This document shows positions 50,597 through 59,615 of a stretch of DNA of 64,000 bases, piece by piece. The DNA is from Micromonospora carbonacea (lineage in GTDB: Bacteria > Actinomycetota > Actinomycetes > Mycobacteriales > Micromonosporaceae). The DNA is taken from positions 186,001 through 250,000 of the forward strand of contig NZ_JACHMZ010000001.1 in assembly GCF_014205165.1 (NCBI RefSeq), given 5' to 3'. The first letter of the stretch is position 1. Every line of letters begins with the position of its first letter. Made by a program: the position numbers and the translations under genes. Below the pieces are notes generated by a model. That model did not search any database. It saw nothing but the letters and a program-made list of their open reading frames with translations, and was not told the origin of the DNA.

Positions 50597-53409
50597 CGTG
50601 TTGATCCCTCTTCGTAGCGGCGGTCAGGACGGGCTTCACGCAGCGCGCGGGCGACGCCCGCCTCGAACTGGTTGATGAGGTCGCGCACCTCTCCGGGGTC
50701 GCCGGGGTCGGACGGGGGAGCGGGCCTGGGTGGCGGGACGGCCAGGTTGGCACCGGGGACCCGTCGGGTCAGTCGGGGAGGGTCGGCGACCAGGGGAGCC
50801 GCCACCGGGGCCGCAGCACCCGGGGGAGCCGCCACCGGGCGGCCCGGCATCGGGGGAGCCGCCGGGGGGTGCAGTTCGGCCCGGCGTACCCCGGCTTCGA
50901 ACTGCTCGACCAGCGCGCGGGCGGCGGCCGGGTCGGCGGTGGTGGCGTCCACCGGGCCGACGACCGGGCCGGTGTGCGGCAGGCTCGCGCCGGGCACCCG
51001 CTGGCGGATGCCCGCGCCCCGCGACGTCCCGCCCGACCCGCCGGGCGGCGGCGCGGAGCCGGGCGGCGGGGAGCCGGGCTGCGGGCCGGTCGGGAAGGAG
51101 AGGTGCCGGGGCCGGGCCGGCAGGAGCGGTGTGCCGGCGGCCCCGCCGACCGGACCGGCGGCACGGGAAGGCCGGCCGGCGCCGGGGGCCGCCGGGGGAG
51201 CGGCGGCGTCGGGCGCGACCGGGGTGCCGCCGACGGTCGGCGGGGCGTCCAGGGTGGGGGCGCCCGCCCGTCCGGACGTGGCGGCCGGCGGCTCGACGAC
51301 CGCCTCGAAGGCGTTCCAGGAGTCGCCCGACTCCATCGACCGGGTGGCGCGGCTGAGCAGCTCGCGGTCCACGCCGAGCGCCACGCCGAGCGCCACGGTC
51401 CCGTCCACCGACCCGTCCCCCGGACCGCCGGCGGGCGCGGGGTGGGCGGTGGCGGCGACGGCCAGCGCCCGGCCGGGACCGGTCGGCTGCGGACGGCCGG
51501 ACGCGGCCGGCCGGTCCGGCGTGGCCGTCCCGGTCGCCGCCGGCCCGGCCTGGCCGGCGGGCGGCACGACCAGCAGCGCCGACGGGACCTCCAGCCGGGC
51601 GGTGACGCCGCCGCCGGTGGTCGGGACGAGGTCCACCGTCCAGCCGTGCCGGCGGGCGAGCCGGCCCACCACGAAGAGGCCGAGCACCTCGGTCGGGACG
51701 AGGTCGAGCCGTTCCCGGCGGGTCAGCCGGGCGTTCTCCTCGGCCAGCCGCTCCTCGGTCATGCCGATGCCGTGGTCCACCACGGACAGCCGCATGCCGT
51801 GCCCGGTCGGCTCGGCGGTCACCACCACCCTCGTGTGCGGCGGGGAGAAGACGGTGGCGTTCTCCATCAGCTCCGCCAGCGCCAGCACCAGGTCGCCGAC
51901 GGTGGACGGCGCCGCCGACACCCCGGCCGGGACCTGCACGTCGACCCGGGTGTAGTCCTCGATCTCGCCGAGCGCGAGCCGGACCACGTCGGTCAGCGGC
52001 ACCGGGGCCACGTGCCCGTCGGCGCCGGTCGAGCCGGAGAGCACCACGAGGCTGCCCGCGTTGCGGCGCAGCCGGCTGGAGACGTGGTCCAGCCGGTAGA
52101 GGTGCTCCAGCCGCCCCGGGTCGGTCTCCTGCTGCTCCAGCCGGTCGATGAGCGCGATCTGCCGGCCCACCAGGTTCTGCGTACGACGCCCGACGTGGCC
52201 GAACATCTGCGCCACGTTGCGTCGGCCGGCGACCTGCCGCTCCACCAGCCGGGCGGCGGTGCTCTGCACGCGTTCGAACGCGCGGGCCAGGTCGCCGATC
52301 TCGTCGCGGCCCCGGACGTCGACCGGGTCGAGGCGGATCGGCGGGACGTTCTCGCTCTCGTCGTCGGCGACCCGCACCAGCTCCGCCTCGGCGGCCCGGG
52401 CGACCCGTTCGGCGGAGCGGGTGAGCCGGGTCAGCGGGCGGGCGACCAGCCGGGCCACCGCCATGCTGAGCAGCACCACGAGGAGCATGACCAGCACCGC
52501 CGTGACGCCGACCACCCAGGCGGCGGTGAGGGCCCGCTGCTCCTCCTCGCGCACCTGCGTGGTGACGTCCGCGGCGATCTTCTTCTCGACGAACTGGCCG
52601 AGGGTGGTCATCGACTGGACGGAGGGGAAGAGGGTGTCCAGGGGCACGCTGCTGAGGGCGGCCACCGGGTCCTTCTCGCTGTCGACGACGAACGTCGGGC
52701 CGGTCCGGGCGGCCACCGCCGCGTCGTCCAGCAGCGCCAGCTCCAACTGCTCGGGGGTGACCAGGCTGCGGAACCGGTCGGTGTCCACGGTCAGGGCGGC
52801 CATGCAGGCGATGTAGCTGGCGATCGCCTTCGGGTCGCTGGTCTCCTTGACCAGGACGATCAGGGTGGCGCACGCGCCCAGGCTCTCGTCGGCGCGCAGC
52901 AGGCCGTCCAGGGCGAGCACCTGCTGGCCGACCGGGGTGGTGGTGTCCACCTTCCAGGCCAGCCGCAGCGAGTCGATCAGCTCCACGGCGAGCGGGCCGA
53001 AGGCTTCCATGACCCGCACCGGGGTGGCCCGGCCGGCGAGCACGGCGGCGCGTACGTCGGCGAGCCCCCGCACCTGGTCGAGCGCGAGCCTGACCCGGTC
53101 GGTGAGCTGGCCGCCCAGCTCGGCGCGGATGTCGGCGACCCGGTCGTCCACGGTGGCCGACTTCTGGATCACCTCCGTGCGGGACGCCCGGCCGAGCAGC
53201 AGACCGACGGAGAGCAGGCGCTCCTGCTGGAGGTCCTGGACCAGGGTGCCGACCCGGCTGGCCACCCGGACGGCCTCGGCGGTGTCCGCTGCCCGCCCGG
53301 CGGTGGCGACCCGGTCGAGGACGATCGGCACGGCGAGCCCGACCATGCTGAGCAGCGGGACGATCACCAGCAGGGCGAGCTTGCCCCGGATGCGGAGCCT
53401 AGCGAGCAT
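50593..53409 (-). CDS. Conservon sensor histidine kinase-like protein, CvnA type
   Basis: A 938-residue membrane protein. A first helix (LALLVIVPLLSMVGLAVPIV) leads to a nitrate/nitrite-sensing (NIT)-like extracytoplasmic domain (VGTLVQDLQQERLLSVGLLL). The second helix is WVVGVTAVLVMLLVVLLSMA, then HAMP, then a helical H-box region and HATPase: LALAELMENATVFSPP (N box), VVDHGIGM (G1), LGLFVVGRLARRHGW (G2). No obvious phospho-acceptor His is seen. The C-terminal 280 residues are Pro/Ala/Gly-rich with a repeated short motif (ALVEQFEAGVRRAELHP, LINQFEAGVARALREA). It heads the coupled conservon genes. Confidence 0.92.
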   Translation of the reverse strand: MLARLRIRGKLALLVIVPLLSMVGLAVPIVLDRVATAGRAADTAEAVRVASRVGTLVQDLQQERLLSVGLLLGRASRTEVIQKSATVDDRVADIRAELGGQLTDRVRLALDQVRGLADVRAAVLAGRATPVRVMEAFGPLAVELIDSLRLAWKVDTTTPVGQQVLALDGLLRADESLGACATLIVLVKETSDPKAIASYIACMAALTVDTDRFRSLVTPEQLELALLDDAAVAARTGPTFVVDSEKDPVAALSSVPLDTLFPSVQSMTTLGQFVEKKIAADVTTQVREEEQRALTAAWVVGVTAVLVMLLVVLLSMAVARLVARPLTRLTRSAERVARAAEAELVRVADDESENVPPIRLDPVDVRGRDEIGDLARAFERVQSTAARLVERQVAGRRNVAQMFGHVGRRTQNLVGRQIALIDRLEQQETDPGRLEHLYRLDHVSSRLRRNAGSLVVLSGSTGADGHVAPVPLTDVVRLALGEIEDYTRVDVQVPAGVSAAPSTVGDLVLALAELMENATVFSPPHTRVVVTAEPTGHGMRLSVVDHGIGMTEERLAEENARLTRRERLDLVPTEVLGLFVVGRLARRHGWTVDLVPTTGGGVTARLEVPSALLVVPPAGQAGPAATGTATPDRPAASGRPQPTGPGRALAVAATAHPAPAGGPGDGSVDGTVALGVALGVDRELLSRATRSMESGDSWNAFEAVVEPPAATSGRAGAPTLDAPPTVGGTPVAPDAAAPPAAPGAGRPSRAAGPVGGAAGTPLLPARPRHLSFPTGPQPGSPPPGSAPPPGGSGGTSRGAGIRQRVPGASLPHTGPVVGPVDATTADPAAARALVEQFEAGVRRAELHPPAAPPMPGRPVAAPPGAAAPVAAPLVADPPRLTRRVPGANLAVPPPRPAPPSDPGDPGEVRDLINQFEAGVARALREARPDRRYEEGSTR

Positions 53410-54631
53410 CGAAGGGCCCCCACCGCTCGGCGCTGGTGGGGCGGCCCTGCCCGGCCGGCTGGAGCATCCGGGGCTCGACCTGGGCGACCGTGCCGGCCGG
53501 GGCGGACCCGTGGCGGTCGGCCGGGGCGTCCCAGCCGGTCTCGTCGGCCGCCGGTGGGCCGGTGTCCCCGCCGGCCGGTCGGCGGTCCCGCCCGGTCCGG
53601 CGGTCCCGGGCGGTGATCAGCACCGCGGCGAGCGCGCCGAGCAGCAGGACGGCCAGGATGGCCGCCCCGGCGGCGAGCCGGCGGTCCCGGTCGAGCTGGT
53701 CGATGCGGTCGGTCAGCAGCGCGTCCAGCTCGTCGAGGATGACGGGCTGGAGCTGGCGGGCGGCCTCCTGGGCGGCGGTGCGGGCGGCGATGAGGTTGGT
53801 GAGCGCGCGGGCGGTCGCCGCCTCGTCCTCCAACCGGACCGCCGAGGTGGGGGCGGCGAGCGCGCCGAGCCGCTCGATGGAGCGCTGGTAGGTGTCCAGC
53901 GGGGCGAGCACGTTCGCGCCGAGCTTGGTGCTGTCCGTGCTGTCCACGGCCGCGCGCAGGTTGTTGATCAGGTCGTTGGCGGGGCTGATGGCGCTCGTCC
54001 ACAGGGCGCCGAGCTGGGACACCATGGCGATGCGCTGGGCGTCGGGCAGCTCGGCGGCGACGGCGGCCAGGTCGCCGAGCCGGCCGGTGGCCACGAGCGA
54101 TTCGGGCAGCTCGTCGCTGACCGCGTCCTGGAGGTAGTACGAGTCGGCCTGCTGGTCCCGGATCAGCCCGGAGGCCTCGCGCACCTTGCGGTGCAGGGCC
54201 AGCAGCAGGTCGGTGGCCTCGCCGTACGCGGCGAAGGTCGCCTGCGGGTCGGTCAGCCCCTTCTCGGGCAGCGCCTCCAGCTTGGCCCGTAGGCCGGTCC
54301 ACCGCTCGTGGGTGCGCAGCGCGTCGCCGAGGCGGGCGTCCGAGGCGGCGACCTCCTCGACGGCCTTGCCCAGGGATTCCCGGGAGACGGTCCGGCCGGC
54401 GACGGCGGCGGACTGCGCCTCGACCAGGGCGAGGGTCAGCGGGCCGAGGGAGCGCAGGTACTCCACGCCGAGCCGCTCGCGGACCATGAGGTCGCGTTCC
54501 TCGCCGGTGTGCCGGCGCTGCTGGACGAAGAGGAACGCCACCGGGGCGAGGAGCGCCACCACGAGCACCAGCGGCAGGATGCGGCCGGTGCGGTTGGGCC
54601 GTCGGGGGCCCCGCTGCGCGGGGACGGTCAT
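53399..54631 (-). CDS. Additional membrane sensor (two-helix extracytoplasmic domain protein)
   Basis: A 410-residue protein with helix 1 (ILPLVLVVALLAPVAFLFV), an all-helical extracytoplasmic region of about 270 residues (LVEAQSAAVAGRTVSRESLG, DSYYLQDAVSDELPESL, LGALWTSAISPANDLINNL) and helix 2 (LAAGAAILAVLLLGALAAVL), then a 75-residue cytosolic tail without kinase motifs. The layout resembles a methyl-accepting or NIT-type sensor lacking its output domain. ATG 54631 follows GGAGGAGAA. Its end overlaps the CvnA-type start by 11 bases, so it belongs to the same operon. It may be a ligand-sensing partner. Confidence 0.78.
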   Translation of the reverse strand: MTVPAQRGPRRPNRTGRILPLVLVVALLAPVAFLFVQQRRHTGEERDLMVRERLGVEYLRSLGPLTLALVEAQSAAVAGRTVSRESLGKAVEEVAASDARLGDALRTHERWTGLRAKLEALPEKGLTDPQATFAAYGEATDLLLALHRKVREASGLIRDQQADSYYLQDAVSDELPESLVATGRLGDLAAVAAELPDAQRIAMVSQLGALWTSAISPANDLINNLRAAVDSTDSTKLGANVLAPLDTYQRSIERLGALAAPTSAVRLEDEAATARALTNLIAARTAAQEAARQLQPVILDELDALLTDRIDQLDRDRRLAAGAAILAVLLLGALAAVLITARDRRTGRDRRPAGGDTGPPAADETGWDAPADRHGSAPAGTVAQVEPRMLQPAGQGRPTSAERWGPFDAR

Positions 54632-54999
54632 GTGGTTCTCCTCCGGCGACGGCGGATACGGGCAGGTGCCGGGCCTGCCGAACAGTCCCGTTCACCGGAC
54701 CGGAAAACTAGCGGACGGGCACGGGCACGCAGAGCCGTCAGCCGGTCAGTTTTGCGTCACTACGAGCGATGTCACCAGGTGTCGACCGATCCGCCACCCT
54801 CGGTGGCGGCGGCCCGGCGGAGATGGGCCGATCGGATGCGATATCGGTTGAACATCGGAATTCACATGATCCGAATTCGTCTCGCTGGGATGCGGCAGAC
54901 GCTGCGCAAACGATCAAAACAGGCCGCCGATCGGCCGGGCCGGACGGACGTACGGAGGATCTCAGCGAACGCTCAGGATCCGCACCGTACCGTTACCGC
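54632..54999. other. Divergent interval between conservon and hydrolase-ABC fusion
   Basis: A 368-base gene-free stretch, relatively AT-rich at 54840-54940. Seen in it: a direct pair of SGAATTC (54857-54863 and 54871-54878), a palindrome AGCGAACGCT (54964-54973) with flanking GATCTCAG/CTCAGGATC, and CCGTACCGTTACC just before the start at 55000. Promoters for both directions must lie here; I cannot place them with confidence. Confidence 0.5.
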
Positions 55000-57870
55000 A
55001 TGAGATCGCCGTTGTCGGCCGCACCGGTCCGACGGGCCCTGGCCACCCGCCCCCGCCGGATCGTCGCCGGCTCGGTGGCGGTCGTGCTGCTGGCGGCCGC
55101 CGTGCTCTGGGCCGCCCGACCCGGCGAGGCCGGCTTCCGCGCCGAGCCCGCGATGATCACCGTGCGCTCCGGGCCGGCCGGCGACGAGCCGGTCGACCTG
55201 GACACCACCTTCTACCTGCCCGACGGCGCGACGGCGGACCGCCGGGTGCCGGCGGTGCTGCTCGCGCACGGCTTCGGCGGCACCAAGGAGTCGGTCCGTT
55301 CCGACGCCGAGGAGCTGGCCGGCCAGGGCTACGCGGTGCTCGCCTGGACCGCGCGCGGCTTCGGCCGCAGCGGCGGCCAGATCCACCTGGACAGCCCCGA
55401 CCACGAGGTGCGGGACGCGCAGCGGCTGCTGGACTGGCTGGCCGCCCGTCCCGAGGTGCGCACGGACGCCGCCGGCGATCCCCGGGTCGGGGTGGTCGGC
55501 GGCTCGTACGGCGGCGGCCTGGCCCTGCTGCTCGCGGCCCAGGACCAGCGGGTCGACGCGATCGTCCCCATGATCACCTGGAACGACCTGTCCCGCGCGT
55601 TCCTGCCGGAGAGCACCGGCGGGCCCGCCACCTCCGGCGTGTTCAAGAAGGGCTGGGCGGGGCTGTTCTTCGGCGGCGGCGGCAACGCCGGCTCCGGCCC
55701 GGCCGGGCTCTCCGGCACCTCCGCCGCCCAGCCCGAGGGCAACCCGGCCTCGGCGGGGCCGCCGAGCCCCGCGCCGGGCGCCGGGCCGGGCACCGGTTCC
55801 GGGCGCGCGCCGGCCGGGGCCGCCGACCCGTCCTGCGGCCGGTTCGCCGCCGACGTCTGCGCCGCGTACCTGCGCATCGCCACCACCGGGCGGGGCGACC
55901 AGGCGGCCGTGGACCTGCTCCGCCGGTCCAGCCCGGCCGGCGTGCTCGACCGGATCAAGGCGCCCACCCTGCTGGTGCAGGGCGAGGCCGACACGCTGTT
56001 CCCGCTCGCCGAGGCCGACGCGAACGCGCGCGGCATCGCCGCCGCCGGCACCCCGGTCCGGGTGGCCTGGTTCACCGGCGGCCACGACGGCGGCGACGGG
56101 CCGCGCAACGACTCCGACCGGGTCAAGTACCTGACCGTCCAGTGGCTCGACCACTACGTCAAGGGCGAGGGGGCGGCCCCCGGCGACGACTTCACGTACT
56201 CGCGGATCGCCGGTTTCGACGCCCTCGACCGCGGCCTGGTCGCCACCGGCTACCGCACCACCGACTACCCGGGGCTGGCCGGCGACGCGCGCCGCGAGGT
56301 CGCGGTGGCCGGCCCGGCCCAGCCGGTCGCCAACCCGCCCAACGGCAACCCGGCGGCCATCTCCTCGATCCCGTTCGCCGGGGCGCTCGGCTCGCTGCTC
56401 GGCGGCGTGGCCGGCGACGTGCCCGGCCAGCACGCCCGGTTCGAGTCCGCGCCGCTGGGCGAGGCGGTGGACGTGGCCGGGTCGCCGACCGTCACGCTGC
56501 GGGCCGCGTCGGCCAGCGGCGAGGCGGTGCTGTTCGTGAAGCTCTACGACGTCGACCCGCAGGGCGCGGCGACCCTGCCCAACGGGCTGGTCGCGCCGGT
56601 CCGGCTCACCGGCCTGCCGGCCGGGATCGACGCCGCGAAGCCGGTCACGGTCACCCTGCCCGCGATCGTCCGCCGGGTCGAGGCCGGGCACCGGCTGCGG
56701 GTCGTGGTCGCCACGTCCGACCAGGCGTACACGACCCCGGCCGAGCCGGCGGTCTACACCGTGGCGGCCGGTGACGGCCCGCTCGTGCTGCCGACCGTGG
56801 CCGGCGAGCCGATCCCCACCACGGCCGTCGTCTGGCGCTGGGTGCTGGCCGGGCTGCTGGCCACCATCGCGGTCGGGCTCGTCGCGGTCGTCCTGATCGC
56901 CCGCCGCCGGCACCGCCGCCAGGACAGCTCCGTGCATCCCGAGTACGCGGGCACGCCGCTGGCCGTGCGCCAGCTCCGCAAGGAGTACGCCGACGGCTTC
57001 GTCGCCGTGTCGAACGTCGACTTCGAGGTGCACCCCGGTCAGGTCGTCGGCCTGCTCGGGCCCAACGGCGCGGGCAAGACCACCACCCTGCGGGTGCTGA
57101 TGGGGCTCACCCAGCCCACCGCGGGCGAGATCTACGTCTTCGGCCGGCGGCTGGTGCCCGGCTCGCCGGTGCTGTCGCGCATCGGCGCGCTGGTCGAGGG
57201 CCCCGGCTTCCTGCCGCACCTGTCCGGCCTGGACAACCTGAAGGCCTACTGGCGGGCCACCGGCCGACCGTGGGAGGACGCGCACTTCGACGAGGCGCTG
57301 GAGATCGCCGGGCTCGGCGACTCGGTGCACCGCAGGACCCGCAAGTACAGCCACGGCATGCGGCAGCGCCTCGCCATCGCCCAGGCCATGCTCGGCCTGC
57401 CCGAGCTGCTGGTGCTCGACGAGCCGACGGACGGCCTGGACCCGCCGCAGATCGCCGAGATGCGCCGGGTGCTCCAGCGCTACGCCACCGACGGCCGGGC
57501 GGTGCTGGTCTCCAGCCACCTGCTCGCCGAGGTGGAGCAGACCTGCACGCACGCGGTGGTGGTCAACAAGGGGCGGATCGTCGCGTCCGGCCCGGTGGAG
57601 GAGATCGTCGGCGAGTCGCCGAGCGTGCTGTTCGACGTGACCGACCCCGACGCGGCGCGCGACGTGCTGGGCCGGCTGGCCGGCGTGACCGTGCTGCCCG
57701 ACGCCGAGGGGCAGCTGGTGGTGGACACCAACGGCACCGCCCGCAGCGAGGTGGTGGCCGAGCTGGTCCGGGCGGGGATCGGGGTGGACCGGGTGGTGCC
57801 GCGCCGCCGCCTGGAGGACGCGTTCCTCGCCCTGGTGGGCGAGAACTCTCGGGGAAGCGGGGACCGGTGA
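55000..57870 (+). CDS. Fusion of exported CocE/S15-type hydrolase with ABC transporter ATPase
   Basis: A 956-residue single chain. An N-terminal signal anchor (IVAGSVAVVLLAAAVLWAA) exposes an alpha/beta hydrolase of the X-Pro dipeptidyl-peptidase/CocE type: PAVLLAHGFGGTK, nucleophile Ser169 in GGSYGGG, Asp331 in GEADTLFPL, His362 in GGHDGG, then the PF08530-like beta-sandwich (VTLRAASASGEAVLFVKLYD). A transmembrane helix (WVLAGLLATIAVGLVAVVLI) at about 612-640 leads to a cytosolic ABC ATPase: Walker A GPNGAGKTT (Lys693), YSHGMRQRLAIAQA, VLDEPTDGLDP. The ATG of its permease overlaps the stop by one base. A Gly/Ala/Pro insert (about 225-280) interrupts the hydrolase cap. Confidence 0.93.
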   Translation: MRSPLSAAPVRRALATRPRRIVAGSVAVVLLAAAVLWAARPGEAGFRAEPAMITVRSGPAGDEPVDLDTTFYLPDGATADRRVPAVLLAHGFGGTKESVRSDAEELAGQGYAVLAWTARGFGRSGGQIHLDSPDHEVRDAQRLLDWLAARPEVRTDAAGDPRVGVVGGSYGGGLALLLAAQDQRVDAIVPMITWNDLSRAFLPESTGGPATSGVFKKGWAGLFFGGGGNAGSGPAGLSGTSAAQPEGNPASAGPPSPAPGAGPGTGSGRAPAGAADPSCGRFAADVCAAYLRIATTGRGDQAAVDLLRRSSPAGVLDRIKAPTLLVQGEADTLFPLAEADANARGIAAAGTPVRVAWFTGGHDGGDGPRNDSDRVKYLTVQWLDHYVKGEGAAPGDDFTYSRIAGFDALDRGLVATGYRTTDYPGLAGDARREVAVAGPAQPVANPPNGNPAAISSIPFAGALGSLLGGVAGDVPGQHARFESAPLGEAVDVAGSPTVTLRAASASGEAVLFVKLYDVDPQGAATLPNGLVAPVRLTGLPAGIDAAKPVTVTLPAIVRRVEAGHRLRVVVATSDQAYTTPAEPAVYTVAAGDGPLVLPTVAGEPIPTTAVVWRWVLAGLLATIAVGLVAVVLIARRRHRRQDSSVHPEYAGTPLAVRQLRKEYADGFVAVSNVDFEVHPGQVVGLLGPNGAGKTTTLRVLMGLTQPTAGEIYVFGRRLVPGSPVLSRIGALVEGPGFLPHLSGLDNLKAYWRATGRPWEDAHFDEALEIAGLGDSVHRRTRKYSHGMRQRLAIAQAMLGLPELLVLDEPTDGLDPPQIAEMRRVLQRYATDGRAVLVSSHLLAEVEQTCTHAVVVNKGRIVASGPVEEIVGESPSVLFDVTDPDAARDVLGRLAGVTVLPDAEGQLVVDTNGTARSEVVAELVRAGIGVDRVVPRRRLEDAFLALVGENSRGSGDR

Positions 57871-58742
57871 TGACGCAGTCGTCTTCCACGGTGGGCGCGG
57901 CTGCCGGCTACCGGCCGTCGGCGACCCTGCCGTTCGCGGCGGAGTTCCGCCGGCAGGCGTCGCGGCGGCGTACCCAGCTCGCGCTCGGGTTCATGGTGCT
58001 GCTGCCGCTGATCGTGCTTGTCGCGTTCCAGTTCGACTCCGGCAACGACGACGACGGCGGCGGGGGCGAGTTCTCCAGCCTCGCCGACCTGGCCACCTCG
58101 GGCGGGCTCAACTTCACCCTCTTCTCGCTGCTGGTCTCGGCGTCGTTCCTGCTGGTCGTGGTGGTGGCGCTGTTCTGCGGCGACACGGTGGCCAGCGAGG
58201 CGAGCTGGGGCAGCCTGCGCTATCTGCTGGCCGTGCCGGTGCCCCGGGCCCGGTTGCTGGCGGTGAAGCTGCTGGTGGCGCTCGCGTACTCGGGGCTGGC
58301 CCTGCTGCTGCTCGCCGGCACCGCCCTGCTCGCCGGCACCCTCCGCTACGGCTGGGAGCCGCTGCGCAGCCAGGTCTCCGCCCAGCTCGACCCGGCCGAG
58401 GGGCTGCTGCGGCTGCTGGCCGTGCTCGGCTACCTGGCGGTCGTCCTGCTGGCGGTGGCCGGGCTGGCGTTCCTGCTCTCCGTCGTCACGGACGCCGCGC
58501 TCGGCGCGGTCGGCGGCGCGGTGCTGCTGTGGATCCTGTCCAGCATCCTGGACCAGATCACGGCGCTCGGCGGGATCCGGGCGTTCCTGCCGACCCACTA
58601 CGCCAACGCCTGGCTGGGCCTGCTGTCGACGCCGGTGCAGACCGACGACCTGGTGCGCGGCTGCATCTCCGCGATCGCCTACGCCACCCTGTTCTGGTCG
58701 CTGGCCTTCTGGCGCTTCACCCGCAAGGACGTCACGAGCTGA
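57870..58742 (+). CDS. ABC transporter permease partnered with the hydrolase-ATPase fusion
   Basis: A 290-residue ABC-2 type permease with six helices: LALGFMVLLPLIVLVAF, LFSLLVSASFLLVVVVALFC, LLAVKLLVALAYSGLALLLL, LLAVLGYLAVVLLAVAGLAF, LGAVGGAVLLWILSSILDQI and a last one before FTRKDVTS. CGDTVASEASWGSLRYLLAVP is the conserved cytosolic coupling region. ATG 57870 overlaps the fusion gene by one base, making a two-gene unit. The permease and ATPase presumably export a substrate or product of the extracellular hydrolase. A GGGCAGGT hairpin follows at 58757-58797. Confidence 0.9.
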   Translation: MTQSSSTVGAAAGYRPSATLPFAAEFRRQASRRRTQLALGFMVLLPLIVLVAFQFDSGNDDDGGGGEFSSLADLATSGGLNFTLFSLLVSASFLLVVVVALFCGDTVASEASWGSLRYLLAVPVPRARLLAVKLLVALAYSGLALLLLAGTALLAGTLRYGWEPLRSQVSAQLDPAEGLLRLLAVLGYLAVVLLAVAGLAFLLSVVTDAALGAVGGAVLLWILSSILDQITALGGIRAFLPTHYANAWLGLLSTPVQTDDLVRGCISAIAYATLFWSLAFWRFTRKDVTS

Positions 58743-58890
58743 CGGCGGAGCCGGGCACCTGCCCGCCGCCGGGACCGGTCGGGCCCGGTGGGCAGGTCGG
58801 TCGTGAGTGATCGCGCCCCCGTGACCGCTCGTGCCTGGCGTGATCGCGTCGAGTGATTGTGCTGGTGGGGAAGTTCCGCGTCTCAAATAT

Positions 58891-58908
58891 CGTGGGAACG
58901 CTCCCACG
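58891..58908. promoter_or_regulatory. CebR/CelR-like palindromic operator upstream of doxX
   Basis: CGTGGGAACGCTCCCACG is an 18-base palindrome with one central mismatch. Its core TGGGAACGCTCCCA differs by one base from the LacI-family CebR/CelR site TGGGAGCGCTCCCA known from streptomycetes and Thermobifida. It is 77 bases before the doxX start in a locally AT-rich leader. Confidence 0.6.
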
Positions 58909-58984
58909 GACAGGGACAAGCATCGACCTTATCAAATTCTTACCGCATTCTGGCTGCATTGACTTCTGTCACTGGAGGTGTGGT

Positions 58985-59434
58985 ATGAACATTGACCGGC
59001 TTAGCGGTCCCGTCCTGTCCCTGTTCCGCATGGTGATCGGCCTGCTCTTCTTGTTCCACGGCCTGTCGTCGCTGTTCGGTGTCTTCGGCGGCGCGCGAGG
59101 AACCGGTCAGGCGGTCCCGCTCGGCACCTGGCCAGGCTGGTACGCCGCCCTGATCCAGGCCGTCTGCGGCGCGCTGGTGCTGGCCGGGCTCTTCACCCGA
59201 CCCGCCGCGCTGCTCGCTTCCGGCTCGATGGCGTACGCGTACTTCGTGGTGCACCAGCCGGAGGGGCTGCTGCCGCTGCGCAACGGCGGTGAGCTGTCGG
59301 CGATGTTCTGCTGGGCGTTCGTGCTCATCGCGGTGCTCGGCCCCGGGACGTGGGCCGTCGACAACCTGCTGGGCCGTCGCCGGGAGCCGGCCGTCGCGAC
59401 GCCCGCCCCGAGCAAGCGCTCGGTGCCGGCCTGA
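58985..59434 (+). CDS. DoxX family membrane protein
   Basis: A 149-residue protein with four helices: SLFRMVIGLLFLFHGLSSLF, IQAVCGALVLAGLFTRPAAL, SMAYAYFVVHQPEGLLPLRN and FVLIAVLGPGTWAVDNLLG, the DoxX/SURF4-like pattern. Family members take part in oxidative-stress or thiosulfate-quinone chemistry and in membrane redox complexes in mycobacteria; no partner gene is adjacent here. ATG 58985 follows GGAGG. A CebR/CelR-like palindrome lies in the leader, suggesting control by a LacI-family repressor. Confidence 0.92.
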   Translation: MNIDRLSGPVLSLFRMVIGLLFLFHGLSSLFGVFGGARGTGQAVPLGTWPGWYAALIQAVCGALVLAGLFTRPAALLASGSMAYAYFVVHQPEGLLPLRNGGELSAMFCWAFVLIAVLGPGTWAVDNLLGRRREPAVATPAPSKRSVPA

Positions 59435-59615
59435 CCCGACCGCCCGCCCCGCGACGCCGCGACCTTGGCCAGTTGTCGCCCACGGCAGACCGGAACTGTC
59501 CAGGAATCGCCAGGCGGCGTCACGGGGCGGGCGGAGTTTCCCTCCGGGTGGCGGGGCGGCGGGGCGGCTCATCTCCGCCCCGGGGGCATGTCCCCCGCCC
59601 GATCGGTGCCGCCGG

